Source: Haloferax marisrubri
GTDB taxonomy: Archaea > Halobacteriota > Halobacteria > Halobacteriales > Haloferacaceae
Direction of reading: 5' to 3'
Assembly: GCF_001469875.2 (NCBI RefSeq)
Contig: NZ_LOPW02000022.1
Span: 259,829 to 323,828, forward strand
DNA: 64,000 bases
Every line of letters starts with the position of its first letter. The first letter of the stretch is position 1. The translations under genes were made by a program, and so were the position numbers. The notes under the pieces were generated by a model that was not told the origin of the DNA, ran no database searches, and saw nothing but the letters and a program-made list of their open reading frames with translations. Positions 8,871-16,960 of the stretch are shown in pieces.

Positions 8871-10349
8871 TTACCGCTGTGCGCCGGTGTGAACTTCGAC
8901 CGCTTCGGCGCTGATGCGGCCGTCGGTCTCCGTGCCGGAGACCGTTACCTCGTCGCCGAGACCGAGGTCTGCGTCGGTGTCGACGGTCTTCGTCTGCGTG
9001 CCGTCGTCGAGGATGACCGGGGTCCCGGCCTGTACGACCGTCCCGGTGAACTCGACCGCCTCGCCCGCGGACTCGGTCGTGGTCGCGTCCGACGAGGACC
9101 CGCCGTTCGCGGCGGACGTGTCGTCGGACGACCCGGATGACCCGGACGAACCGGACGACCCGCCGCCGGAGAACGCGCCGAGGCCCTGGTCGCTCGGCGG
9201 ACTGGGTGCCGAATCGCCGGCGTCGGTGCCGGCCGCGCCCTCGGGGGCTTCGTCCATCACGGTGACCGACGACCGCCAGCCGGCGGAGGCTTCGAGGTCT
9301 TCCTGCCAGCCGTCTTTTATCTCCACGTCGGTGATGACGACGTAGTCCGCGAGGTCGACGTCGGCGTCGGCTTTCTCGCCCCAGAGTGCGACCCGGATGT
9401 CGCCGGTGCCGTCCTTGACGCGGATGTTTCGGACCTGCCCCTCGGAGCCGTCGTCGCGGTCGAAGGTGCGCTTGCCGTCGGCCTCGATGACGCCACCGGC
9501 GATGTCCACCGTCTGGCCGAGTTCGAGCGACTCGATATCGGTCGTCTCGGGGACGTACTCGATATCCTCGTCGATGACTTCGACCGCGCCGCGGGAGCCG
9601 ACGTGGAGTTCGAGCGAGCCGTCGCGCTCGCGGACGTAGCCGTCGACGACTTCGACCGACTGGCCGGTTTCGAGTTCCTCGGCGAGGTCCGCCCGCTCGT
9701 CCCAGAGCGTGACGCGGACGCGACCGGTCGGGTCGCCGACCGAGAGGTTCGAGACGCGGCCCTCGGTGCCGTCGTTGCGGTCGAACGTCCGGACGGTCCC
9801 GGTGTCCAGAATCTTGCCTTCGAGGTTCACGTCGGAGAGGCCGAGCGCGAGGTCCTCGACGCGGTAGGTGTCGAGCACCTGCACGTCGACCTCGGCGTCG
9901 AGGTCCTCTTCGACCTTGCTCGCGCTGACTTCGACGCCGTTGTAGCCGTCTTTCGGACGACCGCCGATGCGGAGGACGGTGCCGACTTCGAGGTTCTCCT
10001 TCGCGCCGGCGGCCATCTCGTCCCACAGCGAGACGCGGATGCGGCCGGTCTCGTCGGCGACCTCGATGTTGACGACCCGCCCGTCTTCGTCCTCGCCGTC
10101 GCGTTCGAACGTCCGAACCTCGCCGATGCTGACGACCTTGGCGAGGAACTTCACGTCCTCCATGCCGGGTTCGATGTCGGCGATGCCGTTGACCTCCTCG
10201 TCGCGCAGTTCGTGGGCGATGAGCATCGCCGCCGTCTCCTCGTCGGCGAGGCCGCCCATCTGTTCGACCTTGTCGTTGACCGCCGCTTCGAACTTCTCGA
10301 ACTCGACATCGGTGTCGAGGTCGTCGTAGACCTCCCGAATGACGCCCAT
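8871..10349 (-). CDS. rpa2: Replication protein A-like ssDNA-binding protein
   Basis: This 492-residue protein binds single-stranded DNA in replication and repair. Three OB folds are recognisable by a repeated pattern G-V-TF-R-DG-G-V-NI-V-D-TG-IRV-LW-E at about 70-150, 170-250 and 275-365. A Ser/Gly/Asp-rich linker (about 370-430) leads to a shorter fourth OB-like domain (about 440-490). I see no zinc finger. The length and domain order fit haloarchaeal Rpa2, essential in Haloferax volcanii as I recall. It sits alone rather than with an RPA-associated protein gene, as other haloarchaeal rpa genes do. Histone and deacetylase genes lie downstream on the same strand. Confidence 0.92.
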   Translation of the reverse strand: MGVIREVYDDLDTDVEFEKFEAAVNDKVEQMGGLADEETAAMLIAHELRDEEVNGIADIEPGMEDVKFLAKVVSIGEVRTFERDGEDEDGRVVNIEVADETGRIRVSLWDEMAAGAKENLEVGTVLRIGGRPKDGYNGVEVSASKVEEDLDAEVDVQVLDTYRVEDLALGLSDVNLEGKILDTGTVRTFDRNDGTEGRVSNLSVGDPTGRVRVTLWDERADLAEELETGQSVEVVDGYVRERDGSLELHVGSRGAVEVIDEDIEYVPETTDIESLELGQTVDIAGGVIEADGKRTFDRDDGSEGQVRNIRVKDGTGDIRVALWGEKADADVDLADYVVITDVEIKDGWQEDLEASAGWRSSVTVMDEAPEGAAGTDAGDSAPSPPSDQGLGAFSGGGSSGSSGSSGSSDDTSAANGGSSSDATTTESAGEAVEFTGTVVQAGTPVILDDGTQTKTVDTDADLGLGDEVTVSGTETDGRISAEAVEVHTGAQR

Positions 10350-10536
10350 CAGGCGTCACCTCCAGGAACGAAGCGCACGCGTCGCGGCAGACCAAACGTC
10401 GTACTCATACTATGGACGAACAGGGAAGGGTGGCGCTTAAGCGTTGTTTTCCTCCGGATTGGACCGCCGAACCGACCGCGCGAATCGAGCGACATAGCGG
10501 GGGTGGCCGCGGCCTCGAATTTGAACCTTCGGACCG

Positions 10537-11037
10537 TCAGGCGTCCACGTCGATGCGGGCGACCTCCCGGCGACCGTTCGCGTCGTCGTGGACGACGACC
10601 GCCCGGCCGGGAAGCCCGCTCTCGAACCGGAGCGTCGCCTCGTAGCCGCGGGCGACCGGCGATTCGGCGCAGTTCTTCGTGTCGGCCCGCTCGACGGCCT
10701 CGACGACGAGCGTGGCCGTGTCCGACTCCGCGTCGTAGTCGGCCCGCGCGAGTCGGGCGATGGAACACTCGGTCGCCCCCGAGACGCACCCGACGGCGGA
10801 GACGCCGGTCTCGGTCTCGGTCGCGAGCGCCCCGTTCGCCGGGCACGCGTCGGCGCGGACGGGCGTGAACGACCGCCCGACGAGTCGCGGACGGCGGGGC
10901 GTCTCCGTCGGCGTCGCCGACGCGGTCTCAGTCTCGGTGGTCGCGGACGACTGCTCCGCCGCGTCGTCGCCGCTCGCGCACCCCGCGAGCGAGGCGCACA
11001 GTCCGGCGGTTCCGAGGAGGAGCGCGCGTCGATTCAC
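10537..11037 (-). CDS. Predicted Tat lipoprotein, unknown function
   Basis: I start at the GTG at 11037 because it places NRRALLLGTAGLCASLAGC at the very N-terminus: a twin-arginine motif, a hydrophobic stretch and a lipobox cysteine, the usual form of haloarchaeal Tat lipoproteins. A threonine/glutamate-rich linker follows and a roughly 120-residue domain of unknown function with several cysteines (ACPAN, VGCVSG, ATECS, KNCAES). It is expected to be anchored to the outer face of the membrane. I do not recognise the domain. There is no obvious operon partner. Confidence 0.75.
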   Translation of the reverse strand: MNRRALLLGTAGLCASLAGCASGDDAAEQSSATTETETASATPTETPRRPRLVGRSFTPVRADACPANGALATETETGVSAVGCVSGATECSIARLARADYDAESDTATLVVEAVERADTKNCAESPVARGYEATLRFESGLPGRAVVVHDDANGRREVARIDVDA

Positions 11038-11267
11038 GTCCGGAGCTAGGCCCGCCGGCGAAAAAGTCCTTGCGTGCGGCACACGCGGTCGTCGAGGCGG
11101 CAGGGGCGGCGGAAATCAGCGCGAGAGACGACAGTTCGGTAGCGCTGGGGTCGGTGCGCGCGACCGGAGTTCGACGCCCGCCTCGTGCCGTGGTCCCGCG
11201 GTTCATTGGGAGTTCACATCGTAACCGTCTTAAGTAACCGTCGAGTACCGAAGAATGCAGCAAGACA

Positions 11268-11340
11268 GTCCTGATAGGGTAGTGGACTATCCTCCTGGCT
11301 TGCGGAGCCAGGGACCGGAGTTCAAATCTCCGTCAGGACG
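11268..11340 (+). tRNA. tRNA-Arg(GCG)
   Basis: Acceptor GTCCTGA pairs with TCAGGAC, anticodon stem CTGGC/GCCAG encloses TTGCGGA with anticodon GCG, T-arm is CCGGAGTTCAAATCTCCGT, and the discriminator is G. A TTAAGTAA box about 35 bases upstream is the likely TATA element. The 3' end, including the discriminator and nine trailer bases, is repeated downstream (see the tail feature). Confidence 0.95.
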
Positions 11341-11475
11341 TTTCTCTCTAGAACTACACGACGAGCGAAGCGAGGAGTCCGTTCCTCGTTGAAACTCCGT
11401 CTCGGAGATTTGAACAGGGAGCGACCGCAGGGAGCGAGTGAGTTCAAATCTCCGTCAGGACGTTTCTCTCTGGGA
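11318..11475 (+). repeat. tRNA-Arg tail with X-X'-X architecture
   Basis: The 32 bases at 11318-11349 (T-arm 3' half, acceptor 3' strand, discriminator and trailer) recur exactly at 11440-11471. Between them, CGGAGATTTGAAC at 11403-11415 is a perfect 13-base inverted copy of the T-arm segment at 11442-11454 and in the tRNA, and the preceding 30 bases (GTTC..GAAAC..CC) are an imperfect inverted copy of the trailer. The spacer 11354-11378 holds GACGAGCGAAGCGAGGAGTC. The arrangement is direct-inverted-direct, as behind four other tRNAs here. Confidence 0.85.
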
Positions 11476-11572
11476 CCGACCTTCGAGAGCCGTCTGTTCT
11501 CTCGATTCGGTTCACATTCTCTACGGAAACCTGAACGGCGAGCGACTTCGCTACGAGCGGGTTCAGCGCTCG

Positions 11573-12256
11573 TCAGGACTCGACGTGGGCGGCCAGTCCG
11601 AGGTCCAGTTCTTCGACCCCGTCGAGCACCATGTCGGCCATGCGGCGCGCCCCATGCTCGCTGAAGTGCGTGTCGTCGGCGATTCCGTCCGGATAGTTCG
11701 GGTGTTCGCCCGGTTCCAGATGGTTGTAGAGCGCCGTCGACGCTTCGGGACCGAGTTCCGCCAAGAGCGACCGCGTCCGCTCGTCCATGTCGATGAACGG
11801 AACGTCCCGGTCGCGCGCGACGGTTCTCGTCAGGTCGGCGTACTCGCGGTGGGTGTCTTTCGGGGCGCCGTCGTCGTCGAAGTGACGGCGCGCGATGGGC
11901 GTGAGCAACACGGGTGTCGCCCCTTGCTCGCGCGTCTCGCTGACGAACTTCCCGAGGTTATCGACGAACGCCGCCTCGGTCGTGTGCTGTTCTTTCGACG
12001 GCACCTCGTCGTTGTGGCCGAACTGGACGAACACGTAGTCGGTCTCGGTCAACTGGCGGACCACCGGACGCCAGCGGCCCTCCTCTAGAAACGTGCGGGT
12101 GCTGCGACCGTTTCGGGCGTGGTTCGCCACCGTAACGGCGTCGTCGAAGCGGTCGGCGAGGGGCATTCCCCACCCGGTCTCCGGGCGTTCGTTCGCCTCT
12201 TTATCCGCCATGGTGGAGTCCCCGACGAGATGGACGGTAATCGACTCGGACGACAT
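11573..12256 (-). CDS. SGNH/GDSL hydrolase, rhamnogalacturonan acetylesterase-like
   Basis: I start at the ATG at 12256 (227 residues), just before the first beta strand. Block I is GDSTMAD (Ser nucleophile near residue 12), block III is QFGHNDE near 85, and the C-terminal catalytic pair is in DDTHFSEHG (Asp and His near 205). The GDSTM and FGHND pattern is typical of rhamnogalacturonan acetylesterase-like carbohydrate esterases. There is no signal peptide, so it probably acts in the cytoplasm on an unknown acetyl ester, perhaps a sugar taken up from the environment. It converges on the tRNA-Arg tail. Confidence 0.85.
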   Translation of the reverse strand: MSSESITVHLVGDSTMADKEANERPETGWGMPLADRFDDAVTVANHARNGRSTRTFLEEGRWRPVVRQLTETDYVFVQFGHNDEVPSKEQHTTEAAFVDNLGKFVSETREQGATPVLLTPIARRHFDDDGAPKDTHREYADLTRTVARDRDVPFIDMDERTRSLLAELGPEASTALYNHLEPGEHPNYPDGIADDTHFSEHGARRMADMVLDGVEELDLGLAAHVES

Positions 12257-12431
12257 TTCGGTAGCGCTCGTCCGGGCGACGTATAGTGACACCGGTCGGG
12301 TCAATTGACGAGGAAAATCAGCTCCTAACCGTCGCTAACGGGAGCCTACCGGCGTCAAAATGCGAACCGCGAGGTCGGAGAAATCACGGAACGCCGAACG
12401 CTCTCGGCAGTCCTGACCGCGAAAAGCGAGT

Positions 12432-12656
12432 TTAGGCCTCGTCGTAGGGCGGTTCGAGGCTTGGCGACCGCTCGTCGTCCTCGCGGCGGCGGACCGACGA
12501 GGTCGTGCGCGACCGCTGTGGACGGGGACGAGGCGTCTCCTCGGACCGGGGCTTCGCGGCCCACGACCCGTGGCAGTCCCGACAGTAGTTGCCTTTGTAC
12601 GCCCGTGTGAACAGATACTGCTCACCGCAGCGGATACAAACCGGGGACTGGGTCAT
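12432..12656 (-). CDS. Small CxxC zinc finger protein
   Basis: This 74-residue protein has one zinc-ribbon-like unit at the N-terminus (CIRC at 7-10 and CRDC at 25-28) followed by an arginine/proline-rich tail. Haloarchaeal genomes encode many such very small zinc proteins of unknown function. The gene is divergent from the DUF309 gene. The shared intergenic region contains an inverted repeat ATGTG-CTAT-CACAT at 12693-12706, a possible operator. Confidence 0.7.
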   Translation of the reverse strand: MTQSPVCIRCGEQYLFTRAYKGNYCRDCHGSWAAKPRSEETPRPRPQRSRTTSSVRRREDDERSPSLEPPYDEA

Positions 12657-12692
12657 CGTTCGACACCTCGGACGAGGGTTTCGAGGGCATTC

Positions 12693-12706
12693 ATGTGCTA
12701 TCACAT
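12693..12706. promoter_or_regulatory. Inverted repeat ATGTG-CTAT-CACAT, possible operator
   Basis: Perfect 5-base arms lie between the divergent zinc-finger (start 12656) and DUF309 (start 12801) genes. A related palindrome, TATCGCATGTGATA, lies upstream of the zinc-ribbon gene at 60618-60752. A shared regulator of small zinc proteins is possible, but two sites are thin evidence. Confidence 0.35.
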
Positions 12707-12800
12707 CACATATGGTCCCGAGAGGGATAAGTATGCAAGGCCTACGGCTGGCGCACCCGCTCTTCGCGGACTCTTTACTCGTGGACGGCGAACGGTTTGC

Positions 12801-13412
12801 ATGGACGATTCGCTTCGCGCAGGCGTCGCCATCTACAACGCGGGCGCGTACCGAGCGGCCCACGGCGCGTGGGAGGCGAAGTGGCTGTCGCTCGACCGCG
12901 GGGGCGACGACGAGCGGTTCCTCCACGGGCTCATCCAGTTCACCGCGGCGGTCCACCACGCCCGCGACGGCAACGACTCGGGCGCGGTCGGCCTCGCTCA
13001 GAGTGCGCGGGAGTACCTCGACGGCCTCGCAGACGACTACCGCGGCGTCGACCTCGCCGAGGTGCGGGCGTTTCTCGCGCGCCTCGAAGCCGACCCCGAA
13101 GTCGCCGCCGACCCGCTGGCGCTCCGACTCGACGGGCGGGTCGTCACGTACGACGACCTCGATTTCGACGCGGTCGCCGTCGCGGCCGAGACGCTCGCGG
13201 AGGAACTGGACGGCTACGAGGAGGATGTCGTCGCCGACGCGGTCGGGTACGCCCGCGAGGAGGTCGCCGACGGGGCGCAGACGCAGTTCACCGCGATGGT
13301 GTTCGACTTCGTGCGAAACGAAGCCCAGCGCGGGCTGGTGTTTCAGCGGTTGAGCGAGCACGTCAGCCGGCGGCGACGGCGCGAAGACGACGTGAGCGAC
13401 CTGTTCGAGTGA
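12801..13412 (+). CDS. DUF309 family protein
   Basis: This 203-residue protein begins with the DUF309 helical hairpin (residues 5-75; IYNAGAYRAAHGAWEAKW, then FLHGLIQFTAAVHHARDGN), the signature of this family. The rest is helical and acidic, ending in an arginine-rich segment. DUF309 proteins are small cytoplasmic helical proteins without a settled function. The start at 12801 is used because the upstream extension crosses the divergent promoter region and has no domain. Confidence 0.85.
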   Translation: MDDSLRAGVAIYNAGAYRAAHGAWEAKWLSLDRGGDDERFLHGLIQFTAAVHHARDGNDSGAVGLAQSAREYLDGLADDYRGVDLAEVRAFLARLEADPEVAADPLALRLDGRVVTYDDLDFDAVAVAAETLAEELDGYEEDVVADAVGYAREEVADGAQTQFTAMVFDFVRNEAQRGLVFQRLSEHVSRRRRREDDVSDLFE

Positions 13413-13567
13413 GAAACGATGGTGGGCGTTTCGAACTCCTCAACAGGCGACGATTCGACTCTGTGCGGTCGATACAGGACGGAGACGAGGTTGCGATAGG
13501 GTTTCTCGGCGCGAGGGTGCGGGAATAAACAACGAGACGCTAGCAGCGGACTCACCCAATGAGTGGT

Positions 13568-13777
13568 TCAGAAATATGCCTCTTTGATTACGAGCAGTAG
13601 CCAGACTACCGGGGCGAGGGCAAGGAGCAGGCCGACGATGCCAATCAGATAGTTCCCCTCGACGAGTCCCCGAGCCCATCCCCTCCCGAGGTGAAACGTG
13701 AACAGGGCGAGGACGAGTAACACCACGGTGCGGAGCGAAACGCCCGAGCCCTCCGCACTAGAACCAGACGCGGACAT
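13568..13777 (-). CDS. Small membrane protein, two transmembrane segments
   Basis: This 69-residue protein has a polar N-terminus and hydrophobic segments at about 16-32 and 44-64 (LIGIVGLLLALAPVVWLLLV). It has no known domain. It stands alone between the DUF309 gene and azf, on the minus strand. Confidence 0.6.
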   Translation of the reverse strand: MSASGSSAEGSGVSLRTVVLLVLALFTFHLGRGWARGLVEGNYLIGIVGLLLALAPVVWLLLVIKEAYF

Positions 13778-13914
13778 ATCGTACTCGTTCTTGTCGGATT
13801 TCTATAAGTATTCTCCCGTCACGTTCGCACGCCTCCTGACCGGGCGTTTCACACGAGACTCATCTGAAGAATCGGTGTTCAACGGGGCCGAAAATCGAGG
13901 TTCCGACGACGCAA

Positions 13915-14703
13915 TCAGGCTTCGTCCAGCGGTTCGCCCTCGAAGGTGAACTCGGCGGAGTTGTCCTGCGGGTCGTAGCCGAGCACCGCGCGGGCGCGGT
14001 CGATGGAGTAGTACTTCCGGTCGTTGTCGGAGATGCCGTAGACGATTTCGTAGTCGTAGTCGGCCTCGATACAGCACTCGAAGAGGTGCGCGCAGTCGCG
14101 GTACGACAGCCACATGGCCTGCCCGCGCTCGTACTCCTTCGGCGGGTGGTGCTGGGTGAGGTTGCCGATGCGCACGTTCACGACCGAGATGTCGTGGTGG
14201 TCGTGGTAGTACCGGCCGAGCGTCTCGCCGGCGGCCTTGCTCACGCCGTAGAGGTTACTCGGGCGCGGCAGTTCCGTCCCGTCGAGTCGGAACTCGTGGT
14301 GCGGGCGGTACATGTCGGGCGTCCGGTCGGTGGTCTCGTACGCCCCGACGGCGTGGTTCGAGGAGGCGAACGCGAACTTCTCGACGCCCGCGTCGACCGC
14401 GGCGTCGAACATCTGTTGGGTGCCGTCGATGTTGTTCCGCAGGACGCTGTCCCACGGCGCTTCGGGGCGCGGGTCGCCCGCGAGGTGGATGACGGCCTCG
14501 ACGCCTTCCATGGCGTTTCGCACGGCGGTCTCGTCGGTGACGTCGGCGACGTACACCTCCGTGGGGTCGACCGAGTCGGGTATCTTCTCGTCGGAGAGTG
14601 GCTCGCGGTCCAGCAGCCGCCAGTCGTAGGCGTCGCCGATGTGCCCTAGTATCGCCTGGCCGACGCGCCCGCCAGCCCCCGTCAGCAAAACCGGCTGGTC
14701 CAT
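13915..14703 (-). CDS. azf: NAD-dependent glucose-6-phosphate dehydrogenase (Azf type)
   Basis: This extended short-chain dehydrogenase (262 residues) has the Rossmann motif TGAGGRVG at 8-15 and the catalytic YxxxK near residue 152 (YGVSKAAG), with SSNHAVG as the serine/threonine block. Length and sequence match the haloarchaeal Azf enzyme, which oxidises glucose 6-phosphate with NAD and feeds the oxidative pentose phosphate pathway; this enzyme was characterised in Haloferax volcanii. Related proteins are annotated as UDP-glucose 4-epimerase or uronate dehydrogenase, so the assignment rests on overall similarity as I remember it. The gene is divergent from the pterin aldolase gene. Confidence 0.85.
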   Translation of the reverse strand: MDQPVLLTGAGGRVGQAILGHIGDAYDWRLLDREPLSDEKIPDSVDPTEVYVADVTDETAVRNAMEGVEAVIHLAGDPRPEAPWDSVLRNNIDGTQQMFDAAVDAGVEKFAFASSNHAVGAYETTDRTPDMYRPHHEFRLDGTELPRPSNLYGVSKAAGETLGRYYHDHHDISVVNVRIGNLTQHHPPKEYERGQAMWLSYRDCAHLFECCIEADYDYEIVYGISDNDRKYYSIDRARAVLGYDPQDNSAEFTFEGEPLDEA

Positions 14704-14771
14704 TCGGTTCTACGTCCGGTAAGGGAGGCTAAGTAAGGACCGGTTCGCGCTCGCGCGACCCCTCAGACCGG

Positions 14772-14782
14772 CGAACTTTAAC
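14772..14782 (+). promoter_or_regulatory. BRE/TATA box of the pterin aldolase gene
   Basis: CGAACTTTAAC ends 22 bases before the ATG at 14805, the spacing of a leaderless haloarchaeal promoter. It supports the chosen start. Confidence 0.65.
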
Positions 14783-14804
14783 CCGGAGCGACGGAGTTTC
14801 CGGT

Positions 14805-15146
14805 ATGGTCACAGACCCGCAGACGGCCTGCTTCGAGGCGGGCATCAAGTTCGGGACGCTCTACCACCAGTTCGCCGGCACGCCGGTCTCGCCCGACAGC
14901 GCCCGGAGCCTCGAACGGGCCATGGCCGAGGCCATCGAGAACCAACCGTACTGCGAGTCGGTCTCCGTGCATATCCTCGACGACGCGCTGGAATCCGAAC
15001 TCTCCGAGTCGGCCGCCGACTACACGGAACTCACGGGCCGGTTCATGGAAGTCGAGATGGAAATCGACTACGAGGGCGTCCGCGTCCGGACGCGCATGGA
15101 GATGGAAGACGGCTACCCGCTGATGAAGCTCGTCTCGGTCGAATGA
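14805..15146 (+). CDS. mptD: MptD-type dihydroneopterin aldolase family protein
   Basis: This 113-residue protein matches the archaeal MptD family (DUF381), which cleaves dihydroneopterin to 6-hydroxymethyl-dihydropterin for folate or methanopterin synthesis. The family-like blocks are the N-terminal CFEAGIKFGTLYHQF with a conserved glutamate and the C-terminal YEGVRVRTRMEMEDGYPLMKL. The gene overlaps the NUDIX gene by four bases (ATGA), so the two are coupled. The partner might be the missing dihydroneopterin triphosphate phosphatase, but this is only a suggestion from context. Confidence 0.85.
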   Translation: MVTDPQTACFEAGIKFGTLYHQFAGTPVSPDSARSLERAMAEAIENQPYCESVSVHILDDALESELSESAADYTELTGRFMEVEMEIDYEGVRVRTRMEMEDGYPLMKLVSVE

Positions 15147-15613
15147 CTCGGCCGCGAAGCGCCGCCCGCGGACTCGTCGTCCGCGACGACGAACTCCTCA
15201 CGATTCAGTACCGAACCGACGGCGAGGACTGGTATGTCGCGCCCGGCGGCGGCCAACAGCGCGGCGAGTCGCTCGCGGAGACGGTCCGCCGGGAAGTGTA
15301 CGAGGAGACCGGCTACGAGGTCACCGTCGGGTCGCTCGCGTACGTCAGGGATTTCGTGCCCTCGACGCACTACGAAGACAGAGGCGACGACGACCATCAA
15401 GTGGACCACTTCTTCTGGTGCGAGCGGGTGAGCGACGAGCCGGACGACCCGACAGAGCGCGATTCGGTCCAGGTCGGCGTGCGGTGGCTCCCCCTCGACG
15501 AACTCGGGGAAGTCCGGTTCTTCCCCGGTCCGCTCGGCGACCGACTCAGCGATGGCGACCCCGACGAGCTGGGCGACGCACGCGACGGGGTCTACCTCGG
15601 CGACGTGGACTGA
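15143..15613 (+). CDS. NUDIX hydrolase
   Basis: This 156-residue protein has a complete NUDIX box at about 33-55: GGQQRGESLAETVRREVYEE followed by TG, matching Gx5Ex7REUxEExGU. These enzymes cleave a nucleoside diphosphate linked to another moiety, using Mg bound by the glutamates. The ATGA overlap with mptD means they are translated together. A role on dihydroneopterin triphosphate, as for bacterial FolQ, is possible. General housecleaning of oxidised nucleotides is the alternative. Confidence 0.9.
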   Translation: MTRPRSAARGLVVRDDELLTIQYRTDGEDWYVAPGGGQQRGESLAETVRREVYEETGYEVTVGSLAYVRDFVPSTHYEDRGDDDHQVDHFFWCERVSDEPDDPTERDSVQVGVRWLPLDELGEVRFFPGPLGDRLSDGDPDELGDARDGVYLGDVD

Positions 15614-15645
15614 GAATCCGCCCGCGACGACCGCGGAGTCGTTCG

Positions 15646-15677
15646 ATTTCACTTTCACTTTCGGGGTCGTTTTTAAA
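15646..15677 (+). promoter_or_regulatory. Promoter with TTTCACTTTCAC upstream element
   Basis: TTTTTAAA at 15670-15677 lies 25 bases before the ATG at 15702 and is a good TATA box. Directly upstream is TTTCACTTTCACT, which also precedes a second TATA box (50639-50644) upstream of ilvA. The start codon is therefore likely leaderless. Confidence 0.55.
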
Positions 15678-15701
15678 CCCCCACGCGCCGAACGTGTGAG
15701 C

Positions 15702-16148
15702 ATGAGTCAAAGCACGCTCGGCGACGACGACCTGTTCGGAGAGGCGGCGGCGGAGATGCGCGCCGACGTCGAGGAACACCTCGGCGAGGCCCGGTCGGCG
15801 CTGCCCGACCCGGACGACGTGTGGGACGCGGAGGCCGACAACGTCCTCGGCGTCCTCAACGGGCTCCGCTCCTCGCTCAACGTCGAGGGCGCGGCCGAGC
15901 ACGTCCGACAGGCCAAGAAGTGGTACGTCATCGGCCAGCGCGCCGAGGCGTTCGACGACCCGGAGGACCTCGAAACAGCCATCGAAGAGCTCGAAGAACT
16001 CATCGAGATGGTCGAGGAGGCCCACGAACTCGTCGGCGACCTCACCAACACGATGCCGCAGCTCCGCGGCGCGCTCACCGACGCCGCGGAGGCGGCGGAA
16101 GCGGCCGACGCGGACGACGACGAAGGCGAAGACGAAGAAGAGGAGTAA
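15702..16148 (+). CDS. Acidic helical protein, DUF5790-like
   Basis: This 148-residue protein opens with MSQSTLGDDDLFGEAAAEMR and is largely helical and strongly acidic, with a long heptad-like stretch (EDLETAIEELEELIEMVEEA, about 86-105) and a Glu/Asp tail. I believe it matches haloarchaeal DUF5790. The coiled-coil stretch suggests self-association. No enzymatic motif is visible. The start codon is fixed by the TATA box 25 bases upstream. Confidence 0.75.
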   Translation: MSQSTLGDDDLFGEAAAEMRADVEEHLGEARSALPDPDDVWDAEADNVLGVLNGLRSSLNVEGAAEHVRQAKKWYVIGQRAEAFDDPEDLETAIEELEELIEMVEEAHELVGDLTNTMPQLRGALTDAAEAAEAADADDDEGEDEEEE

Positions 16149-16194
16149 TCCGTAGACCGGCTCGCCGGTCCGGTCCTGTCCGGTCCGCGACCCG

Positions 16195-16917
16195 TCAGTC
16201 CAGTTGCCGGCGTTCGACCGCGTCGAGGAGCGACGCGAGCGAGTCGGCCGCGAGCGATTCCAGTTCCGCGCCGCGTTCGGCGTCACCCTCGGCGGGGTCG
16301 CCGACGACGCCGTTGCCGGTGAACTCGTCGGAGTCGTGCGCGAGGTTGACGCCCGAGACCCACTCACCCCAGCGGTCGGACCCCCCATCGCGGGCCTCGT
16401 CGATTCGGTCCTCGCGGACCAGTTCGGGGTGGGTGTGGCGGAGGAGCGCGGTTTCTAACGGGCCGCCGTGGCCCATGTCCGAGGAGTGGTCACCGACGGC
16501 GTCGAACCACGTGAACGTGACCGCGTAGACGTCGCCCGTCCGCGAGACGCGCCGACAGAGCTCCGCGAGCGCGTCGATGTTGCCGCCGTGGCCGTTGACG
16601 ACGACGACGCGGTCGAAGCCGTGGTGGGCGAGCGATTCGATAGTCTCGCGGACGTACGCGCGGAAGGTGTCCGGCGAGACCCAGAGCGTGCCGTCGAAGG
16701 CGCGGTGTTCCTCGGCGACGCCGACCGGGATGGTCGGGCCGACGACGACCTCGCCATCGAACGCCTCGGCACCCGCCTCGGCGACCGATTCAGCGTTGAG
16801 CGCGTCGGTGCCGAGCGGCGCGTGCGGGCCGTGCTGTTCCGTGCTTCCAACCGGGAGGAGCGCGAGGTCGGCGTCGAGGTCAGCGACCTCGGTCCAGGTG
16901 GCTTCGGAGAGTCGCAT
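16195..16917 (-). CDS. Creatininase family amidohydrolase (ArfB candidate)
   Basis: This 240-residue protein carries the creatininase metal site: GSTEQHGPHAPLGTD (about 23-37) with Glu, His and Asp ligands, NGHGGN near 109-114 and DMGHGGPLETA near 145. In archaea this family includes the 2-amino-5-formylamino-6-ribosylaminopyrimidinone 5'-phosphate deformylase ArfB of riboflavin/F420 synthesis. Other members are creatinine amidohydrolases and MftE peptidases. No riboflavin gene is adjacent, so the specific function is inference. Confidence 0.82.
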   Translation of the reverse strand: MRLSEATWTEVADLDADLALLPVGSTEQHGPHAPLGTDALNAESVAEAGAEAFDGEVVVGPTIPVGVAEEHRAFDGTLWVSPDTFRAYVRETIESLAHHGFDRVVVVNGHGGNIDALAELCRRVSRTGDVYAVTFTWFDAVGDHSSDMGHGGPLETALLRHTHPELVREDRIDEARDGGSDRWGEWVSGVNLAHDSDEFTGNGVVGDPAEGDAERGAELESLAADSLASLLDAVERRQLD

Positions 16918-16960
16918 GCGAAAAGAAGTGTCGTCCCCCTCCTTAGTGGTACGCGAAGCC

